Positions 6,349 to 9,928 of a stretch of DNA of 9,928 bases are shown piece after piece. Each line of letters opens with the position of its first letter. The first letter of the stretch is position 1. The position numbers and the translations under genes are program-made. The notes beneath the pieces were generated by a model that worked only from the letters and a program-made list of their open reading frames with translations, was not told the origin of the DNA and did not search any database. Source of the stretch: Chloroflexota bacterium. Its GTDB lineage: Bacteria > Chloroflexota > Dehalococcoidia > Lucifugimonadales > UBA1127. The stretch spans positions 1 through 9,928 of the forward strand of contig JAPPNT010000045.1 of NCBI GenBank assembly GCA_028873745.1, given 5' to 3'.

Positions 6349-6633
6349 TTAGCGGGCCATCGCTTCAGCTATCTTCTTCATCGTCTTGCAGGTAATACAC
6401 TCGCATTCCTGCGACCCAATGTCTTGTATCACTTCCGAATAGTAATCAATTGCGTCCGAGACATTTGCACTAATCTCGTCGAACTCACGTGTTTCGCTGG
6501 GAATGAGACGAGTTCTATTTCCCTCGAATGTCGAATTCAGGTGTTGAAGCGACTCCAGAATCTTTCTAAGTTTGATGGCCATGTTTTGGGTGCCGTAGTA
6601 GATGCTTCTTGAGTGCTCACGAGGATCTTGCAT
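6349..6633 (-). CDS. Small hypothetical protein with CxCxxC motif, AT-rich island
   Basis: I do not recognise this 94-residue protein. It looks helical and charged, with no signal peptide or membrane segment. A basic amphipathic stretch around 17-33 (NMAIKLRKILESLQHLN) is followed by a polar middle. Near the end is a Cys77-x-Cys79-x-x-Cys82 cluster that could bind a metal. The reading frame is credible because GGGGAGG (complement of 6639-6645) lies 5 nt before the ATG. Base use is unlike its neighbours: hand counts give 29 of 60 G+C for 6361-6420 and 25 of 60 for 6421-6480, against 40 of 60 at 4201-4260. Arg is written AGA twice in the first 23 codons, whereas the neighbours use CGG or CGC. 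This suggests foreign origin. It converges on the transglutaminase-like gene 18 bp away and lies between 13-bp direct repeats. No promoter is convincing. Confidence 0.6.
   Translation of the reverse strand: MQDPREHSRSIYYGTQNMAIKLRKILESLQHLNSTFEGNRTRLIPSETREFDEISANVSDAIDYYSEVIQDIGSQECECITCKTMKKIAEAMAR
6355..6367 (+). repeat. 13-bp direct repeat, left copy bordering the AT-rich island
   Basis: GGCCATCGCTTCA matches GGCCATTGCTTCA at 6731-6743 in 12 of 13 bases, same orientation, 376 bp apart. This copy lies inside the last codons of the small gene (encoding EAMA on the minus strand). Chance is possible for so short a match, but the two copies fall at the two composition borders. Confidence 0.5.
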
Positions 6634-6740
6634 CGGTGCCTCCCCTAACTTGCTCTTGATTCTGGCAGTGCATGCCGCTGGCTTAACCCAACGAGATAAA
6701 CCCTTGAAGGGATTGGGAATCCTACTTTAAGGCCATTGCT
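6634..6740. other. AT-richer spacer with a nested inverted repeat
   Basis: This 107-bp space lies between the start of the small gene and the stop of the DUF4129 gene, both on minus. It holds no gene. CCCAA (6687-6691) can pair with TTGGG (6713-6717), and within that CCCTT (6701-6705) faces AAGGG (6707-6711). On the minus strand this could be a weak terminator for the DUF4129 operon, with only TTAA following. I see no clear promoter for the small gene here. Confidence 0.25.
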
Positions 6741-6743
6741 TCA
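6731..6743 (+). repeat. 13-bp direct repeat, right copy bordering the AT-rich island
   Basis: GGCCATTGCTTCA is the partner of 6355-6367 (12 of 13 identical). It overlaps the stop codon of the DUF4129 gene (6741-6743), exactly where composition returns to GC-rich. Read on the minus strand in another frame it gives EAMALK and a stop, echoing the EAMAR end of the small protein. Confidence 0.5.
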
Positions 6744-8210
6744 TTCCTCACCTCTCGTCATGGCCGCGCGGAGGCGGAGCCATTGGCGGTTGAGCCAGCG
6801 GAGGCGGTCCGGGGCGGGGTCTGCGGCGCCGTAGCGGGCCTCGACGTAGGCCTGGGTGATGTCGTCCAGGGCGGCTTCTTCCGTGGTGTCGAGGGGGTGG
6901 ATGCGCGTGCCGTACTCGAACGGCGTTTCGGCGTCGCGGCGGGCGTGGCCGGCGGCGCGGCCCTCCCAGAGCAAGCCCTGGTAAATCTCGCGGATGGTGA
7001 ACTCGCGCGCTTCGCCGGCTGTGTCGCCGGTGACGGCGACGGGGGTGGGGAGCTCGACGGGGACGGGCTTGCGCTTCCTCCGGACCAGACCAAGCAGCCA
7101 GCCGACGAACAGGTTCAAGTCGTGCTTGAAGTTGCTCCACGGGTCGAGTGACTCCGTCACCTCTTCCTCACCGCCGCCATCGCCGTCGCGTCGGAAGCGG
7201 TTGAGCGCCTTCGCGAGGATGAGGATGACGACGACGGCGGCGAGGATGCCGAGACCCCACTGAAGAAGCAGCAGGGCGGTTTCGGAGAACAGCACGGTCT
7301 CTCCCTGCTCGACCAGCAGGGGCTCGTCGGTGAGCTGCGGGCCCTCGCCCTCCTGCTCCTCCTGCCGCACGGCGCCGCCAATCCACCCAAGGAACCACGT
7401 GAGGGCGCCGGCGACGAAGCTGAGGGGCCAGATGAGGCCGTAGAGGATGGCGATGGCGATGCCGCGCGCGAGGTACTCGAGGGGGATGAGGAGCAAGCGC
7501 GCGAGGTCAAAGGAGAAAAGGGCGGAGAAGACGAGGGACGTAAAGAGCATGCCGACGATGGTGGCCAGGGGGACGGCCATCCACTCTCGCAAGGAGGGGA
7601 GGCCGGTGTCCGAGCGGCGGACCATCTCGCGGCGGATGTCGCGGAGGTTGGCGACGGCGATGGCGGCCATGCCGGCGGCGAAGTAGGTGACGCTGTAGAC
7701 GGCGAGGGAGAGGAGCGGGCTGCGGGCGTCGGCATCGTCGTCGGCGAAGAAGGCGAGGAGGAGGGCGAAGAAGAGGACGGCGAGGCCGAGTAGGAACCTG
7801 GTGTGCAGCCGCTCCGGGACGGGGAGCGGGGACGTGGCCGTGCCGGCGCGCCAGAGGAGGAAGACGCCGTAGAATACCGCGCCGAGGAAGAGCTGGGGAG
7901 CGTCCCAGAGAGCGATGAACCAGTCGAAGTCCGTAATCGGGTAGCCGTCGGCGGTCTGCGTGCGCACGACGAAGGCGAGGAGCAGCACCTGCAGGGGGAG
8001 GACGGCGCCTCGGAACCGGACGAATATGGACTCGCTGCTGTCGGGCAGGATGGCAGGCGCGAGGGCGGCCGCGGCGAGGAGCGTCGCGGCGGGGAGGGAG
8101 ATGGGCGGGCGGTCCCATCCGATCCAGCCCCACTCGGTCAGGGCGACGATGACGGCGTACGTCCAGAGGAGTTCGAGGAGGACGAGGAGGCTGGCGTAGA
8201 GGCGGTTCAT
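6741..8210 (-). CDS. Multi-pass membrane protein with C-terminal DUF4129 domain (TgpA-like without transglutaminase core)
   Basis: This 489-residue protein has about eight hydrophobic segments in its first 280 residues (roughly 4-24, 38-55, 66-83, 103-121, 138-156, 166-187, 212-234 and 248-277). A further single span at 311-333 follows, then a cytosolic-type C-terminal DUF4129 domain at about 403-475 (FTIREIYQGLL, ETPFEYGTRI, ITQAYVEARYG). TgpA-type proteins share this plan but carry a transglutaminase domain between the membrane block and the last span; here only about 33 acidic residues fill that gap. ATG 8210 is chosen because the frame further upstream is arginine-rich shadow inside the DUF58 gene. 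The ATGA junction gives a 4-bp overlap with the DUF58 stop, and GGAGG (complement of 8221-8225) lies 10 nt away. It is the last gene of the MoxR-DUF58-DUF4129 operon. Function is unknown; a membrane partner of the MoxR/DUF58 module is likely. Confidence 0.82.
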   Translation of the reverse strand: MNRLYASLLVLLELLWTYAVIVALTEWGWIGWDRPPISLPAATLLAAAALAPAILPDSSESIFVRFRGAVLPLQVLLLAFVVRTQTADGYPITDFDWFIALWDAPQLFLGAVFYGVFLLWRAGTATSPLPVPERLHTRFLLGLAVLFFALLLAFFADDDADARSPLLSLAVYSVTYFAAGMAAIAVANLRDIRREMVRRSDTGLPSLREWMAVPLATIVGMLFTSLVFSALFSFDLARLLLIPLEYLARGIAIAILYGLIWPLSFVAGALTWFLGWIGGAVRQEEQEGEGPQLTDEPLLVEQGETVLFSETALLLLQWGLGILAAVVVILILAKALNRFRRDGDGGGEEEVTESLDPWSNFKHDLNLFVGWLLGLVRRKRKPVPVELPTPVAVTGDTAGEAREFTIREIYQGLLWEGRAAGHARRDAETPFEYGTRIHPLDTTEEAALDDITQAYVEARYGAADPAPDRLRWLNRQWLRLRAAMTRGEE

Positions 8211-9436
8211 GAGGTCACCACCTCCAGCGTCGCCGCGTGGCCGTGGAGGGCTGATTGCGGGACGACGTACGTTGGGATGTCGCTGGAGATGGCCGCGCCG
8301 GCGCCGTCGCCGACGAGGGCGAGAGCGACGCGGCGGCCGGCACGCGTGAAGCGTCGCAGGGTGCCGATGAGCTGCGGCGTGGGGACGGCGGTGACGACGA
8401 GGATGCTGGCCGTCCACGGGATGGAACGGCCCTCGGTCGAGAGCATGCGGTCGATGGAGTGCATGGGCCAGCCCATGGGGTGGGCGAGGCCCGTGAGCAC
8501 CCGGGTCAGATGGCCAGGGTTGCGGGAAGGAGCGAAACGGATCATCTCGCGGGTGCCGCGGTAGGCCTCGTTGGCGTAGACGCCGACCTCGTAGCGGGCG
8601 GCGATGGCGTGGCTGGCGATGGAGGCGGCGACGGAGACAGCACCCTCCAACAGTGGCTCGGAGGGGGCCTGGAAGCGGGACGACATCGTGTTGACGTCAA
8701 GGAAAACGGCGACGTTGGGCGTCGACGTGCTCTCCAGCACTCGGGTCTGCAGCGTTCCCTGACGGGCGGTGGCGCGCCAGTTGATGCGGTTGAGGGGGTC
8801 GCCGGAGACGTACTCGCGGCTGGTGACTATGCGCAGCGGGTCCTCAAAGAGCTGCCGTCGCACTCGGCGCTCGCCTAGGATCTCGGTCGAGGGGAGGCCG
8901 AGGGCGCGGAGGGGGAGCACGCGGGGGTAGACGACGAGGCGCGTCGTCGAGGAGAAACCGGCATCGCGGCTGGTGAAGCCAAAGGGGTCGCGGACGGACA
9001 TGGTGGAGGGGCCGAAGGTGTAGTAGCCGCGCTTGGTGCACTCCACGAGGTAGCGGCGGGTGACGCGCCGGTACCAGCCGACGGCGAGGAAGCTGGTCAG
9101 GTTCACGCGAAAGGGGTTTCCGGCGGCGGGGGTGACGGAGCCACGGAGCACGCGGAGCTCGTCGGGGGCCTCGAGGGTCACCTGCACGACGGGCAGGGGC
9201 AGCATCTTGCGGTTGGAGACAGAGACGTCGACCTCAACGGTCTCGCCGAAGAAAGCGTGGTCGTGGCTGAGGCGCTGCTCGTGGCTGACACGGGCGAGGG
9301 CGAAGTGGCTCCACACCCGCACGAGGAGGCCGGAGAGGAAGACGAGGGTCGTCAGCAGCAGCAGCGGCACCTGGGCCGTGATGATGGAGATGACGAGCAG
9401 CGTCAGGGTGATGAGGAGCCAGCCCTCACCTACCAC
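8207..9436 (-). CDS. DUF58 protein with two N-terminal membrane segments and a vWA-like domain
   Basis: This 409-residue protein has two adjacent hydrophobic segments at 6-20 and 23-40. A beta-rich region follows with TKRGYYTFGP (134-143) and SVRDPFGF (147-154), then the diagnostic DUF58 block REYVSGDPLNRINWRATAR (207-225). A von Willebrand A-like fold follows: FLDVNTMSS at 245-253 sits where a metal-binding DxSxS motif would be, but the motif is degenerate (Asn249 and Met251 replace the serines), so metal binding is doubtful. DUF58 proteins are encoded with MoxR ATPases and are thought to be their partners or adaptors at the membrane. GTG at 9436 is the start, with GGAG (complement of 9444-9447) 7 nt before it. 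Two bases separate it from the MoxR stop, and its own stop overlaps the next start by 4 bp. Confidence 0.9.
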   Translation of the reverse strand: MVGEGWLLITLTLLVISIITAQVPLLLLTTLVFLSGLLVRVWSHFALARVSHEQRLSHDHAFFGETVEVDVSVSNRKMLPLPVVQVTLEAPDELRVLRGSVTPAAGNPFRVNLTSFLAVGWYRRVTRRYLVECTKRGYYTFGPSTMSVRDPFGFTSRDAGFSSTTRLVVYPRVLPLRALGLPSTEILGERRVRRQLFEDPLRIVTSREYVSGDPLNRINWRATARQGTLQTRVLESTSTPNVAVFLDVNTMSSRFQAPSEPLLEGAVSVAASIASHAIAARYEVGVYANEAYRGTREMIRFAPSRNPGHLTRVLTGLAHPMGWPMHSIDRMLSTEGRSIPWTASILVVTAVPTPQLIGTLRRFTRAGRRVALALVGDGAGAAISSDIPTYVVPQSALHGHAATLEVVTS

Positions 9437-9438
9437 GG

Positions 9439-9928
9439 TCAGTCTCCGGGGGCGGCGCCGGCCGTTTCCTGCTCGACGGGCGCCGGGACCGAGTCAATGA
9501 TCTCGGCGAGCACCTGGGAGGCCGAATCGCCGCGCAGGTTGGTCTGCGCCTGCAGGCTTATGCGGTGCTCGAAGACGGAGGGCGCGAGGGCTTTGACGTC
9601 GTCCGGGATGACGTAGCCGCGCCCGTTGACGGCGGCGCGCGCCTGCGCGGCGTGAAGGAGGCCGAGCATCGCTCGGGGACTGGCGCCGAGCTCGACCTCG
9701 GCGTGGGCGCGGGTGGCCTGGGTGACGCGGCTGATGTAGTCGCGTACGTCGGGCTCGACGGCGACCTCGCGGCAGGCGGCCTGCAGGGCGAGAAGGTCGG
9801 TGTCGGAGACGACGGGAACAACCTCCTCAATGGGGTTGTCGCGCATGAAGCGGTCGAGGATCAGGGCGTCCTCCTCCTCGGTCGGGTAGCCCATGCGGAC
9901 GCGGAGGAGGAAGCGGTCGAGCTGGGCC
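9439..9928 (-). CDS. MoxR-family AAA+ ATPase (partial, N-terminal part beyond the right edge)
   Basis: The window holds the last 162 codons. The frame continues past the ATG at 9894 to the edge, and the added residues AQLDRFLLRVR complete the MoxR signature before MGYP, so 9894 is not the start. C-terminal features are the helical lid, the sensor-2 motif GASPRAMLGLLHAAQARA about 80 residues before the end, and GRGYVIPDDVKALAPSVFEHR. Walker A and B lie outside the window. MoxR ATPases act as chaperones for assembling or activating partner protein complexes, usually with DUF58 and vWA proteins encoded next door, as here. It is upstream of DUF58 in the operon. The extreme C-terminus (about 20 residues, Pro/Ala/Glu-rich) looks disordered. 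Confidence 0.92.
   Translation of the reverse strand, partial: AQLDRFLLRVRMGYPTEEEDALILDRFMRDNPIEEVVPVVSDTDLLALQAACREVAVEPDVRDYISRVTQATRAHAEVELGASPRAMLGLLHAAQARAAVNGRGYVIPDDVKALAPSVFEHRISLQAQTNLRGDSASQVLAEIIDSVPAPVEQETAGAAPGD

Noticed and set aside
6337..6358. Hairpin after the transglutaminase-like gene (GGCC and GCT arms)
   Set aside because: Only 4 plus 3 bp with an internal loop and no T run, overlapping the end of the small gene; too weak to call a terminator.
6424..6612. Plus-strand open frame of 62 codons opposite the small gene
   Set aside because: It has no ribosome site I could see; the minus-strand frame has a strong one and fills the island better.
8211..8417. N-terminal extension of the DUF4129 protein
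   Set aside because: It is Arg/His/Pro-rich sequence inside the DUF58 gene in another frame. The ATGA overlap at 8207-8210 is the natural start.
1..9928. CRISPR array, tRNA, rRNA or transposon
   Set aside because: No spaced identical repeats of CRISPR type, no cloverleaf or rRNA core sequence, and no transposase motif seen; the 26-bp repeats are contiguous without spacers.

Overview
The window looks like a chromosomal segment of a GC-rich bacterium. GC is about 67% in a hand count of positions 4201-4260. Gene families, the AGGAGG-type ribosome sites and a REP-like intergenic repeat fit a Chloroflexota-type genome (Dehalococcoidia or SAR202-like), but that placement is an impression from memory, not a measurement. 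I saw no rRNA, tRNA, CRISPR array, transposase or integrase.

Layout. The left edge holds the last codons of an upstream gene and a good rho-independent terminator (46-80). Then come a YIP1-family membrane protein (274-822, +), a convergent quinone oxidoreductase of the MDR superfamily (894-1862, -) and a ferritin-like diiron protein (2099-2746, -). The intergenic spaces on both sides of the ferritin-like gene carry copies of one REP-like repeat: two separate copies at 1925-1950 and 2064-2089, and a decayed tandem array of about four 26-bp units at 2897-2999. The ferritin-like gene and the next operon start from a divergent promoter region (about 2796-2866).

The centre is a tight three-gene operon on +: a circularly permuted ATP-grasp protein (3014-4447), an Alpha-E (DUF403) protein (4449-5420) and a transglutaminase-like cysteine protein (5425-6330). 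This conserved trio is predicted to form and process amide or isopeptide bonds; its natural substrate is not settled as far as I know. Facing it on - is MoxR AAA+ ATPase (partial, right edge), DUF58 (8207-9436) and a TgpA-like multi-pass DUF4129 protein (6741-8210). These three genes overlap or nearly abut, as in a MoxR-type chaperone/membrane module. The DUF4129 protein lacks the transglutaminase domain that TgpA-type proteins carry between their membrane segments.

Between the two operons is an AT-richer island (about 42-48% GC in two hand-counted lines) with one small gene (6349-6633, -) for a 94-residue protein with a CxCxxC motif. A near-identical 13-bp direct repeat lies at each border. 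Together with the repeats around the ferritin-like gene, this island is the least ordinary part of the window. Codon choice also differs by strand: + genes favour G-ending and - genes C-ending codons, so the + strand is G-rich throughout, as expected for a leading strand.
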